Source of the DNA: Lachnospiraceae bacterium
GTDB lineage: Bacteria; Bacillota; Clostridia; Lachnospirales; Lachnospiraceae
Length of the DNA stretch: 64,000 nucleotides
NCBI GenBank assembly: GCA_910576335.1
Contig: CAJTIU010000001.1
Coordinates: 124,001 to 188,000, forward strand
Reading direction: 5' to 3'
Under the pieces are notes generated by a model. It saw only the letters and a program-made list of their open reading frames with translations, was not told the origin of the DNA and did not search any database. The translations under genes and the position numbers were made by a program. Below, one piece after another: positions 51,384 through 58,901 of the stretch; within the stretch, counting starts at the first letter, position 1; every line of letters starts with the position of its first letter.

Positions 51384-51515
51384 TTGACTATTTTCAGAAA
51401 TATGGTATTATACGATTAGTGGTGAGTCCTACCACAAAGTGGACTGCTAAAAGCGTTAGCAACTCTAATGGAGTTACTACACAAATGGCTATGTGGAAAC
51501 GCATAGCCATTTTTT
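51384..51515 (+). ncRNA. Candidate structured small RNA with its own promoter and terminator
   Basis: TTGACT (51384) and TATTAT (51406) form a promoter; the transcript would start near 51418. It has successive hairpins AGTCC / GGACT around ACCACAAAGT, GCTAA / TTAGC, and AACTC / GAGTT, and ends with the terminator ATGGCTATG / CATAGCCAT plus five T (51485-51515). This compact order of small hairpins, about 98 bases, reminds me of the noncoding RNA that accompanies AbiF-type abortive infection genes, but no such gene is next to it. The AbiF link is from memory. Confidence 0.6.
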
Positions 51516-51554
51516 ACAAGGAGAAATATCAGACTGAACCTCCCTTTACAGGAA

Positions 51555-51724
51555 CTACCACAATTCCAAAGAATCTTCCGCATCCACCCACATGTACATA
51601 TTTCCCTCAAGGTAGAGGCGAGCATATTCAAACGGCTCATCTATTGCTAAGGCATCTAAGGCGCATTGAGAGCAGGGAGTAGTCTTTAATCCATCTTCAG
51701 CCTTGTTGCAGTCAATCCGCAGCC
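51555..51724 (-). pseudogene. C-terminal remnant of an unknown gene
   Basis: A minus-strand frame gives LRIDCNKAEDGLKTTPCSQC, then LDALAIDEPFEYARLYLEGN and MYMWVDAEDSLELW, with a stop at 51555. No start is present; upstream it runs into a dispersed repeat (TTCACGGGCTG). It looks like the end of a protein cut by an element. Confidence 0.5.
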
Positions 51725-51742
51725 CGTGAATAGTAGCCTGAA

Positions 51743-51874
51743 GTTACTGTTCACACAGGACTTTGCATTTACTGCAAAGTCCGTAAGAAAATGATTCAGG
51801 TGTGAGCAAATCCCATTCGCGAAGCGAATTTAAATGGATTTGCGAATGTTACTGTGAACGGAGTGAACAGTAAC
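51743..51874. repeat. Complete three-hairpin dispersed element (132 bp)
   Basis: It starts GTTACTGTTCACACAGG and ends GTGAACAGTAAC. Hairpin 1 is GGACTTTGCA / TGCAAAGTCC, the core is GTAAGAAAATGATTCAGG, hairpin 2 is CAAATCC / GGATTTG with inner ATTCGC / GCGAAT. It is almost the same as the copy at 58699-58831. Confidence 0.88.
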
Positions 51875-51979
51875 AACCTGAAAATGGCCTCCTGTATGTG
51901 AGCATTCGATGATCCTTGTAAATCAGAAAAATTTAGTTTATAATATTGGAAAAGACGAGGACAATTTGGAGGAGTTCAC

Positions 51980-52354
51980 ATGGATACCCGGATAGATTCA
52001 TACATTTCCCATAATGGAAATAATCTATGGAATTTTGAAGTTCTTTCCAACCTACAATACGAAAATGTAAATCATATTCATCCGCTTAAACAAAAGGATG
52101 TTTTCAACCTGATAAAGGCTGTTAAAAAAGACATTTACATTACAGGGATGATCATCTTCGGCAGCGCTGTACGCTTTGACTGCTGGTCAGGGAGTGACCT
52201 GGATATATTGATCATACGGGACGATTCACAATTACGGATTGATGCTCCCTTATCAAATGTGAAAAGTGAAACAGACATTATATTCAGTTCCAGGTTAGGA
52301 GATCGGTTAAAAAAAGAGATTGGGAATACTGGCGTAATCGTATTTAGGAGGTGA
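51980..52354 (+). CDS. MNT-type nucleotidyltransferase (antitoxin-like)
   Basis: The 124-residue protein has the minimal nucleotidyltransferase motif IIFGSAVRFDCWSGSDLDIL (G-S then D-x-D), followed by a further Asp in KSETDIIFSS. MNT proteins usually pair with HEPN proteins; some antitoxins AMPylate the HEPN partner. A HEPN gene begins four bases downstream. The ATG follows GGAGGAG. The leader is duplicated before the PH-domain gene. Confidence 0.88.
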   Translation: MDTRIDSYISHNGNNLWNFEVLSNLQYENVNHIHPLKQKDVFNLIKAVKKDIYITGMIIFGSAVRFDCWSGSDLDILIIRDDSQLRIDAPLSNVKSETDIIFSSRLGDRLKKEIGNTGVIVFRR

Positions 52355-52358
52355 ATCT

Positions 52359-52871
52359 ATGTGTGATATCCGTTTTTTCAAATCTGCCCGCCATTGTTAT
52401 GATGTTGCCGCAAAGCTCATAAAGTATTATGAACAGGATAAACTGTACCTAAATGATGTTGCGTATAATCTGCATCAATGTGTTGAAAAGACCTTAAAAG
52501 CATTTTTAGAATGCAAAGGAGTCACGATCCCGCAAACTCATAGTATCCATAAACTAATAGCCATGTCGAAAAATAATGGCTCTGTTGCAGTCATAACTAA
52601 CTGGATCGAACAAAACCAGTATGAAATCGAAACATGGGAATCTGACACCAGATATAATTTCGATATGAGCCTTGAATTCGAACGGATTCAAGTTGGACTG
52701 CAGGAAGTAAAAACCTTTTTGGACAAGAATCATTTAAGTTATATTTTGAATCCGGAATTGACTGATAAGGTGAAGGACAAGTTGCGTACAAGACTTCCCG
52801 GAGATCTGATTATACGTGATGATTTAGAATGGAACTGTTATTATAGTATATTCAAAAAGCAGCTGGAATAA
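52359..52871 (+). CDS. HEPN-domain protein paired with MNT
   Basis: The 170-residue protein has the PF05168-type HEPN core (ARHCYDVAAKLIKYYEQDKL, YNLHQCVEKTLKAFLECKGV, THSIHKLIAMSKNNG, ESDTRYNFDM). The R-x(4-6)-H motif of RNase HEPN toxins is not visible, so it may be a non-nuclease HEPN that works with the nucleotidyltransferase. The AGGAGG in the MNT end serves its start, showing tight coupling. Confidence 0.85.
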   Translation: MCDIRFFKSARHCYDVAAKLIKYYEQDKLYLNDVAYNLHQCVEKTLKAFLECKGVTIPQTHSIHKLIAMSKNNGSVAVITNWIEQNQYEIETWESDTRYNFDMSLEFERIQVGLQEVKTFLDKNHLSYILNPELTDKVKDKLRTRLPGDLIIRDDLEWNCYYSIFKKQLE

Positions 52872-52882
52872 GGGATGTCAGA

Positions 52883-52912
52883 GGAGGTCAGCGCAGTAAG
52901 TGCGCTGACCTC
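52883..52912. terminator. Hairpin between convergent genes
   Basis: GAGGTCAGCGCA and TGCGCTGACCTC form a strong stem around GTAAG between the HEPN gene and the surface protein gene. The T run is poor on the plus strand. Confidence 0.6.
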
Positions 52913-52927
52913 TTGAATAGACTACTC

Positions 52928-55900
52928 TTATTTCTTTGTACGTATTGTTTTTGATTTGGACCAGTCAGAATACAGGGTTTTCTTTTTTCCGTTCACCTTT
53001 GCTGTCTTGTATGTCCGAATCCTAACATAATATTTCTTTTTCCCTTTTAATCTGGAAATATTTTTTGCGGTCTCTTTTTTACCTGCTGCTGCAATCTTTG
53101 CCGCTTTCCCTTTAAAGCTCCTGTTTGTGCTGTATTGAATCTGATAACCGTCTGTCTGTGAGGTCTGTTTCTTCCATGTTACCCGGAGCCCCCTGGATCT
53201 TGCAGTGACCTTCTTAAGACTTGTTTTCTGTGGTCTTATCGTAAAAGTTTTCGCCACTTTTCCGCTGTAGTTTCCGCAGAATTCAAGCGTTGCTGTATAG
53301 ACGCCCGGATTTTTTCTTCCTTTGGAATAAACAAGTCGGTAGTCAGTGCCAGCCGTCAGCTTTTTGCCTGTTATGTCCTCGATCACTACAGAAGGTGCCT
53401 TAGCCTTACCATCATAAGTGAAATCTGTTTTACTCCATTTGATTTTTCCTGGTCTTTCAATCACCGCTATATCACTGGCTTCTGCACATACACTACATAC
53501 TCTCTGCACTTTGCCATTGCTTATTGTGGTCGCCGGAATACGCTTCTCCACATACTTGTGACCAAGCGCAGCTGTCTTTTCTGTGTACTCCTCACCGCAG
53601 CTGCATGTGTATGTCTTAATTCCCTCTTCCGTACAGGTCGGCTCTTTCGTTGCTGTCACCTCGTACTTGTGCTCGTGCTCATCCGGCTTTCCCGTTGCGG
53701 GGATGATCTGCTGCTCTTTTAGCACCTCTCCGCACACGCTGCAGTGGCTTCCTTCGGTTTTCCCGTCCTCGGTTTCTGTTGGTTCCACTGCCGGGTCTGT
53801 TACCTCCTTGTGACCTAGCGCGGCTATCTTCTCCGTATACTCCTCACCGCAGCTGCATGTATAGGTCTTAATCCCTTCCTCCGTACAGGTTGGCTCTTTC
53901 GTTACTGTCGCCTCGTACTTGTGTTCATGCTCCGGCTTTCCCGTTGCGGGGATGATCTGCTGCTCTTTTAGCACCTCTCCGCACACGCTGCAGTGGCTTC
54001 CTTCGGTTTTCCCGTCCTCGGTTTCTGTTGGTTCCACTGCCGGGTCTGTTACCTCCTTGTGACCTAGCGCGGCTATCTGCTCTGTATACTCCTCACCGCA
54101 GCTGCATGCATATGTCTTAATTCCCTCTTCCGTACAGGTCGGCTCTTTCGTTACTGTCACCTCATACTTGTGCTCGTGCTCATCCGGCTTTCCCGTTGCA
54201 GGGATGATCTGCTGCTCTTTTAGCACCTCTCCGCATACGCTGCAGTGGCTCCCTTCGGTTTTCCCGTCCTCGGTTTCTGTTGGTTCCACTGCCGGGTCTG
54301 TTACCTCCTTGTGACCAAGCGCGGCTATCTGCTCTGTATACTCCTCACCGCAGCTGCATGCATATGTCTTAATTCCCTCTTCCGTACAGGTTGGCTCTTT
54401 TGTTACCCTGGCCTCGTATGTGTGTCTGTGGTCCGGTTCTTCCGGTATATCGGTATCCTCGTTATAGAAAATCACGCGGCTTTCTGCTTTCACCACATCT
54501 TTTAATGCCTTCACATCTGCCACTGTCACCAGATCCCCCTCAAATGGCTCAGCAAGAAACAAAAAGGTAAAGTCACCTGGTACCGCCTGTGTATATGCCT
54601 GAAGATAATATCTGCCCGGATTCTCTTCGGACGCCATAAGATAAACATCCTGGAACCAGTCTGTCTTATCCATGACTTCCTCAGAATCATTCTCCCAGTA
54701 ATCTGTCCGGATCCGTACTACGTAATCCGCCTCGTAAAACCAAAGTGAGTCTATCACATCACTATCACTATATGGATTCCCATTCTCATCGTACCATATA
54801 ACTTCAAAGTATGCGTTTTCATCAGGAATAGAGTCATCCCCTTTGTCCGCAATTTTTCTCAGGTCAATACTCTTTGGCGCGCTGCGAAGCTCTATACGTC
54901 CAACTTTCTGCAAATCTGCCGCCGCTCCCTCAACAGTCCATCCGCTTACGTCATATTTCAGCTTATATCCACGATCTATATAAGACTGATCCAGCACAAA
55001 GCCTGATTCTGTGGCATTTGCAGCATCAGCAATAATATACGTCTTATCTGGCAGAAGTGTTCCCGGAAACATCCGGTTGGATGTCTGGAACTGCGTTGTT
55101 CCGGTAACAGTTCCATGAATAATCAATGTCCCCTCCGAATTAAGCACAAGCATTCCCCGCTCTTCGCCCTCATTACTTACACCTGTAAAATTGCCAGTTA
55201 TCTCCGCTGCATCCTTCAGAGCGTTAAAATCCAGGCAGGCACCGCTCTGAAGCGTGATATTGTTCAGACTTCCTGTTTTAGGGAACAGGCATGCCTGATC
55301 ACGAAGGACAATATTTCCTACTGTATTAACTACTGCATTTTCCATGATGGCGCGGCTTAATGTCAGAGTCGTGTTTTCATTTCCGTAAAACTCCTTTGCA
55401 TTCGCAAGATCCTGATAGCCGTCCTTACCTGTTATATTGATTTCCGCCCGGCTATTGCAGTCTGTATGAATCCCTTCCCGGACAATGGTATCTGCATCCA
55501 GGTTCAATACAGCACTGCCTTTGTATGCTGTGTTATTGTCGCTTCCTCCTTCATGTCCCATGTAAATTGCCTTGAACATGGTCCCGCTATCAGAGTTCTT
55601 CATATTGGCATTCCTCACTGTCAGGGATGCATGATCCCCAACAGCAGTTCCGGTATAACCACCCGCATATACAGTCGGAAGCAGTTCTTTTTCCGAGCCT
55701 AGAAGTCCTCCAGGTTCAGAGCCTGCCCCCTCAAGGTATGTATTTACATTGTCAAGTGTAAGATTGTATCCCCCAAGGAAAATTTCCCGGTGAGGGACGC
55801 TTCCTAGCGCATCGCTTGATTCAAAAACCAACTTAAGATCCTGAAAAACGACTCCGTCACCCTCCATCTGAATGGGACATCTTGAACACAATTCTACATT

Positions 55901-56200
55901 TTCCGTGCCCCTGATTAACGTATTGGCCGGGATTATTACAGGCTTCATTCTGCCTGATTCCTCTGCCTGATTCCCGAACGTAATATTCCCGCCAATCGTA
56001 ATCGGACTTTTCTTCTGACTTAGGGCGCTCATAAACTCTTGCGCCGTAGCAACCGTAATCCCTTCTTCCCCAGACAATCCCACCGTTTCTGTCTGTTTCC
56101 CGCTTTCCTGCATCTCTGCCAGCGCCGGTATCTGCATTCCACCCAGTAGTACTGCAGCGGCTGTAATGACACACAGGCTTCTCTTCATCTTTCCTTTCAT
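52928..56200 (-). CDS. Large secreted surface protein with Cys-ribbon repeats and Fn3-like end
   Basis: The 1090-residue protein has a signal peptide (SLCVITAAAVLLGGMQIPAL). Residues 40-420 are a beta-rich, possibly beta-helix region (TLDNVNTYLEGAG, ITLQSGACLDFNAL). At about 600-890 lie three full and one partial tandem repeats of about 83 residues, each with TKEPTCTEEGIKTY, CSCGEEYTE and CSVCGEVLKEQQIIPATG. The end has KIKWSKTDFTYDGKAKAPSV and an Fn3-like domain (LRVTWKKQTSQTDGYQIQYS). It is probably an adhesin or wall-associated protein; no LPXTG is seen. Paired CxC/CxxC in each repeat could bind zinc. Confidence 0.85.
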   Translation of the reverse strand: MKGKMKRSLCVITAAAVLLGGMQIPALAEMQESGKQTETVGLSGEEGITVATAQEFMSALSQKKSPITIGGNITFGNQAEESGRMKPVIIPANTLIRGTENVELCSRCPIQMEGDGVVFQDLKLVFESSDALGSVPHREIFLGGYNLTLDNVNTYLEGAGSEPGGLLGSEKELLPTVYAGGYTGTAVGDHASLTVRNANMKNSDSGTMFKAIYMGHEGGSDNNTAYKGSAVLNLDADTIVREGIHTDCNSRAEINITGKDGYQDLANAKEFYGNENTTLTLSRAIMENAVVNTVGNIVLRDQACLFPKTGSLNNITLQSGACLDFNALKDAAEITGNFTGVSNEGEERGMLVLNSEGTLIIHGTVTGTTQFQTSNRMFPGTLLPDKTYIIADAANATESGFVLDQSYIDRGYKLKYDVSGWTVEGAAADLQKVGRIELRSAPKSIDLRKIADKGDDSIPDENAYFEVIWYDENGNPYSDSDVIDSLWFYEADYVVRIRTDYWENDSEEVMDKTDWFQDVYLMASEENPGRYYLQAYTQAVPGDFTFLFLAEPFEGDLVTVADVKALKDVVKAESRVIFYNEDTDIPEEPDHRHTYEARVTKEPTCTEEGIKTYACSCGEEYTEQIAALGHKEVTDPAVEPTETEDGKTEGSHCSVCGEVLKEQQIIPATGKPDEHEHKYEVTVTKEPTCTEEGIKTYACSCGEEYTEQIAALGHKEVTDPAVEPTETEDGKTEGSHCSVCGEVLKEQQIIPATGKPEHEHKYEATVTKEPTCTEEGIKTYTCSCGEEYTEKIAALGHKEVTDPAVEPTETEDGKTEGSHCSVCGEVLKEQQIIPATGKPDEHEHKYEVTATKEPTCTEEGIKTYTCSCGEEYTEKTAALGHKYVEKRIPATTISNGKVQRVCSVCAEASDIAVIERPGKIKWSKTDFTYDGKAKAPSVVIEDITGKKLTAGTDYRLVYSKGRKNPGVYTATLEFCGNYSGKVAKTFTIRPQKTSLKKVTARSRGLRVTWKKQTSQTDGYQIQYSTNRSFKGKAAKIAAAGKKETAKNISRLKGKKKYYVRIRTYKTAKVNGKKKTLYSDWSKSKTIRTKK
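53580..54425. repeat. Tandem ~250-bp coding repeats in the surface protein
   Basis: Three full units and one partial unit are nearly identical over long DNA stretches, so copy number may vary by recombination. They encode the Cys-ribbon repeats. Confidence 0.85.
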
Positions 56201-56239
56201 GTTCTCCTCCTTAATGACATATCACCAAAATTTCAGTTA

Positions 56240-56370
56240 TACTCCTGGCAGATGAAATCTGCCGTGAGTATGGCGCCAGCCGCAGCCGCACAGCGACATA
56301 ACTCCTCATAAGGCTGTGTGCATTCCTTTATACTAGCGGCAGATTTATCTGGCGCTCAGTATATCCAGGT
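56240..56370. repeat. Dispersed palindromic element, TATACT-end family (copy 2)
   Basis: TTATACTCCTGGCAGATG at the left and CGCTCAGTATATCC at the right enclose the segment GAAATCTGCCGTGAGTAT, GGCGCCAG, shared with 41164-41236. The arms GAGTATGGCGCCAG and CTGGCGCTCAGTAT pair. The rest of the 410-base gap before the ABC-F gene shows no gene. Confidence 0.65.
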
Positions 56371-56610
56371 TTTTTGCTCCGTGCAAAGCTATACTGGCTA
56401 TTGAATTTGATTATAACAAATATTAAAGAAAAAATCCACAATTTTCTGTCTGTACGGCTCCAATCTGATTTACCAATTTGTTACAATTAATTGCAATGAA
56501 ATTGGCAAGCCGGATTAACAGCCTACTCACTAATGAGAAAACGGGGCTTTTTAGCAGACACAGGGAGTGCAAAAGAATCATTACAATGCGCATCTGACAG
56601 AAAGCACTTT

Positions 56611-58158
56611 TCAAACACAATCCAGGTCTACGATTTTTGTAGCCGCCTTTTTCAGAAACTCTTCATCGTGCTCCACGAAGATCATGGTGGGCCTGTACGT
56701 AAGAAGAAGCTTTTCAATCTGTATCCTGGACAGGACGTCTATATAGTTGAGGGGTTCGTCCCATATATACAGATGCGCCTGTTCACACAAGCTTTTTGCC
56801 AGCAAAACCTTCTTTTTCTGCCCGGCACTATACTCTTCCATGTTCTTATCAAACTGTGTCCTCTCCATCCCCATTTTACGGAGAATGGTTTTAAACAGGC
56901 TTTCCTGAATCCCGCATTCTGCGGCAAGATCATCAAGTCTTCCCTTAATGCCTGAGGTATCCTGAGGAACATAGGATATCCTCATACCAGAGCCTATATG
57001 GCAGAGTCCCTGGTACTGGATGTCTTCTCCTGACAGCAGCTTCAGTATGCTTGATTTGCCGCTTCCGTTTCTTCCCTTTAGGCACACCCTGTCTCCCTGA
57101 CAGATTTCAAATCCCACCCCTCTTACTATCTCCACGGAACCGGATTTTCCTGCATGCCCAGGATCTTCGCCCCTGGGCAAGTCTCTTCCTGCTGCCTGAG
57201 GATAATAGATGCTCAGGTCTCGAATCTCTGCAAGCCGCCCGGAATGATATACGGCAGGCGAAAGCTTAAGCTCCTCCGTGTCGTCAATATTTTTAAGAAG
57301 CCCGGCTTTCTCTTTTGCTGCCTCAGTCTTCCGCCTTTCAATTACCTTTGCACGCTTCATCATCTTTGCGGATTTATGGCCGATATGCCCCCTGTCCGGC
57401 CTAAGGCCAGAGATCCGCTGTCCCTTTTTACTCTTTTCTACCTTGTCCGACCATCCGCAGGCCTGTCTTGCCGACTGCCCCAGGCGCCTGACCTCTGATC
57501 TCAGTTTTTCATTCTGAAGCATCTCCCGTCTGTCTTCTGCCTCCTTTCCGGCATACCATGTGCTGAAATTTCCTTTCTGCACATCAATATTCCTTTTATT
57601 AATGGACAAGACGTGATTAATGCAGGAATCCAGGAAATGCCTGTCATGGGATACGAGAATAAATCCCTTTTTTCGGTTCAGGTATTCCGCTACGATCCGC
57701 CTCCCCTCCACGTCCAGGTGATTTGTGGGCTCGTCAATCAGAAGGAACCGGTTATCCCCGGTAAATAATGCTGCCAGCAGCACCTTTGTCCGCTCTCCGA
57801 AGCTTAATGTGGAAAATGGACGGTATAAAATCTCTGCATCTACGCCCAGCAGATTCAATTCGCGGAAAATCCGCCACTCCTCACTGTCAGATGTGAGTTC
57901 CTCTATAATCTCACTGGTCATTCTGTCCTGCCCGGATACCTCATACGGAAAATACTCAAAGTCCACATTAGAAATTATCCTTCCCTGAAATGGATACTGA
58001 CCGCAAAGCAGTTTCAGAAAGGTCGTCTTTCCTCTTCCATTTCTTCCGATAAACCCAAGTTTCCAGTCCGTATCAATTTGAAACGACACATGGGAAAATA
58101 CTTCATCATAGCTGCCCTCCCAGGCAAAGCTTAAATCAACAACATCAATCAATGACAT
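56611..58158 (-). CDS. Lsa-like ABC-F ribosome protection protein
   Basis: The 515-residue protein has two ABC domains and no membrane segments. ABC1 has FIGRNGRGKTTFLKLLCG and LIDEPTNHLDVEGRR; the linker is Arg/Lys-rich; ABC2 has GRNGSGKSSILKLLSG and IWDEPLNYID. The opening SLIDVVDLSFAWEGSYDEVF with FQIDTDWKLGFIGRNG is the Lsa/Vga-type head. Such ABC-F proteins dislodge lincosamides, streptogramin A and pleuromutilins from the ribosome. The ATG at 58158 follows GGAGGG. A leader with terminator and mini-frame upstream suggests antibiotic-induced attenuation. The spectrum cannot be read from sequence. Confidence 0.88.
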   Translation of the reverse strand: MSLIDVVDLSFAWEGSYDEVFSHVSFQIDTDWKLGFIGRNGRGKTTFLKLLCGQYPFQGRIISNVDFEYFPYEVSGQDRMTSEIIEELTSDSEEWRIFRELNLLGVDAEILYRPFSTLSFGERTKVLLAALFTGDNRFLLIDEPTNHLDVEGRRIVAEYLNRKKGFILVSHDRHFLDSCINHVLSINKRNIDVQKGNFSTWYAGKEAEDRREMLQNEKLRSEVRRLGQSARQACGWSDKVEKSKKGQRISGLRPDRGHIGHKSAKMMKRAKVIERRKTEAAKEKAGLLKNIDDTEELKLSPAVYHSGRLAEIRDLSIYYPQAAGRDLPRGEDPGHAGKSGSVEIVRGVGFEICQGDRVCLKGRNGSGKSSILKLLSGEDIQYQGLCHIGSGMRISYVPQDTSGIKGRLDDLAAECGIQESLFKTILRKMGMERTQFDKNMEEYSAGQKKKVLLAKSLCEQAHLYIWDEPLNYIDVLSRIQIEKLLLTYRPTMIFVEHDEEFLKKAATKIVDLDCV

Positions 58159-58224
58159 ATGCATCCCTCCTCATGAGCAGGAGCCCGAACTGGCTCCCGC
58201 ATTTGCGCCGCCTGGCGGCACGCG

Positions 58225-58259
58225 CAAAAAACCGCAGGAAAAGTCCTCTCCCTGCGGTT
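58225..58259 (-). terminator. Attenuator in the ABC-F leader
   Basis: On the minus strand ACCGCAGG and CCTGCGGT form a stem followed by six T, 70 bases before the ABC-F start. A transcript from the upstream promoter would end here unless relieved. Confidence 0.78.
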
Positions 58260-58396
58260 CACATGCCAGATCTATACACTGAAAACGGATGAAAGACTTC
58301 CTGCTGTCGGCACAGCAAAACAAGCAGCCCACGTTACAGCATATATGAATATATGCTGCGGAGGCTTTCATGTCTGCTATGCAGTTACGTTCGTAA

Positions 58397-58417
58397 TTAG
58401 CAAGAAGTATTCTTCAT
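58397..58417 (-). CDS. Leader peptide MKNTSC of the ABC-F gene
   Basis: A six-codon frame (ATG 58417, stop 58399-58397) follows GGGAG by eight bases and precedes the attenuator hairpin. Ribosome stalling on such short frames usually controls the terminator in antibiotic resistance leaders. A TATACT -10 lies just upstream on the minus strand; its -35 is weak. Confidence 0.6.
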   Translation of the reverse strand: MKNTSC

Positions 58418-58438
58418 CCTTTCATCTCCCTTTTCAAT

Positions 58439-58600
58439 TCTAGTATAACCCGATTTAAATACCTTTTTTGTTTCACTGAGGATGCTTTTTCGAGAGTGCA
58501 TGTGTAAAAACGCAAGGCTGCGCTGAGGCTTTTACACATATGCTGTCGGGAAAGCAGACCAGTGAAACGTAAGATTATTTAAATTGGGTTATACTAGTTT
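58439..58600. repeat. Long imperfect inverted repeat (about 160 bp)
   Basis: CTAGTATAACCCGATTTAAAT at the left and ATTTAAATTGGGTTATACTAG at the right mirror each other, with inner pairs TTTCACTG / CAGTGAAA and ATGTGTAAAA / TTTTACACAT. It is MITE-like in form. The left arm provides the ABC-F -10 sequence. Confidence 0.7.
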
Positions 58601-58698
58601 ACAACATCATATAATACAAGTGTCAAAAGGTATTTTAACCCTTCTCATTTAGAATATCACAGATGGTTCTTCCCTGCAAGCAAAAATGCGTTACTGTG

Positions 58699-58831
58699 GT
58701 TACTATTCACACAGGACTTTGCATTTACTGCAAAGTCCGTAAGAAAATGATTCAAGGGTGAGCAAATCCCATTCGCGAAGCGAATTTTAAATGGATTTGC
58801 GAATACTACTGTGAACGGAGTGAATAGTAAC
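58699..58831. repeat. Complete three-hairpin dispersed element (133 bp)
   Basis: GTTACTATTCACACAGG to GTGAATAGTAAC here, in structure and sequence nearly the same as 51743-51874. It lies directly upstream of the channel gene. Confidence 0.88.
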
Positions 58832-58901
58832 GTATTGATTTACTATTATTATTTTGATATACTCAGAAAGAAAAATAATGTGAAACACGGGGAACGATTT
58901 T

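Noticed and set aside
51362-51682. 106-codon plus-strand frame across the candidate small RNA
   Set aside because: It runs through the promoter, hairpins and terminator and has no domain or ribosome site.
53580-54425. Possible CRISPR-like array
   Set aside because: The units are about 250 bases, in frame and coding; there is no short repeat-spacer pattern here or elsewhere in the window.
58171-58371. 66-codon minus-strand frame in the ABC-F leader
   Set aside because: It passes through the attenuator hairpin and lacks a ribosome site; the six-codon leader peptide upstream is the better candidate.
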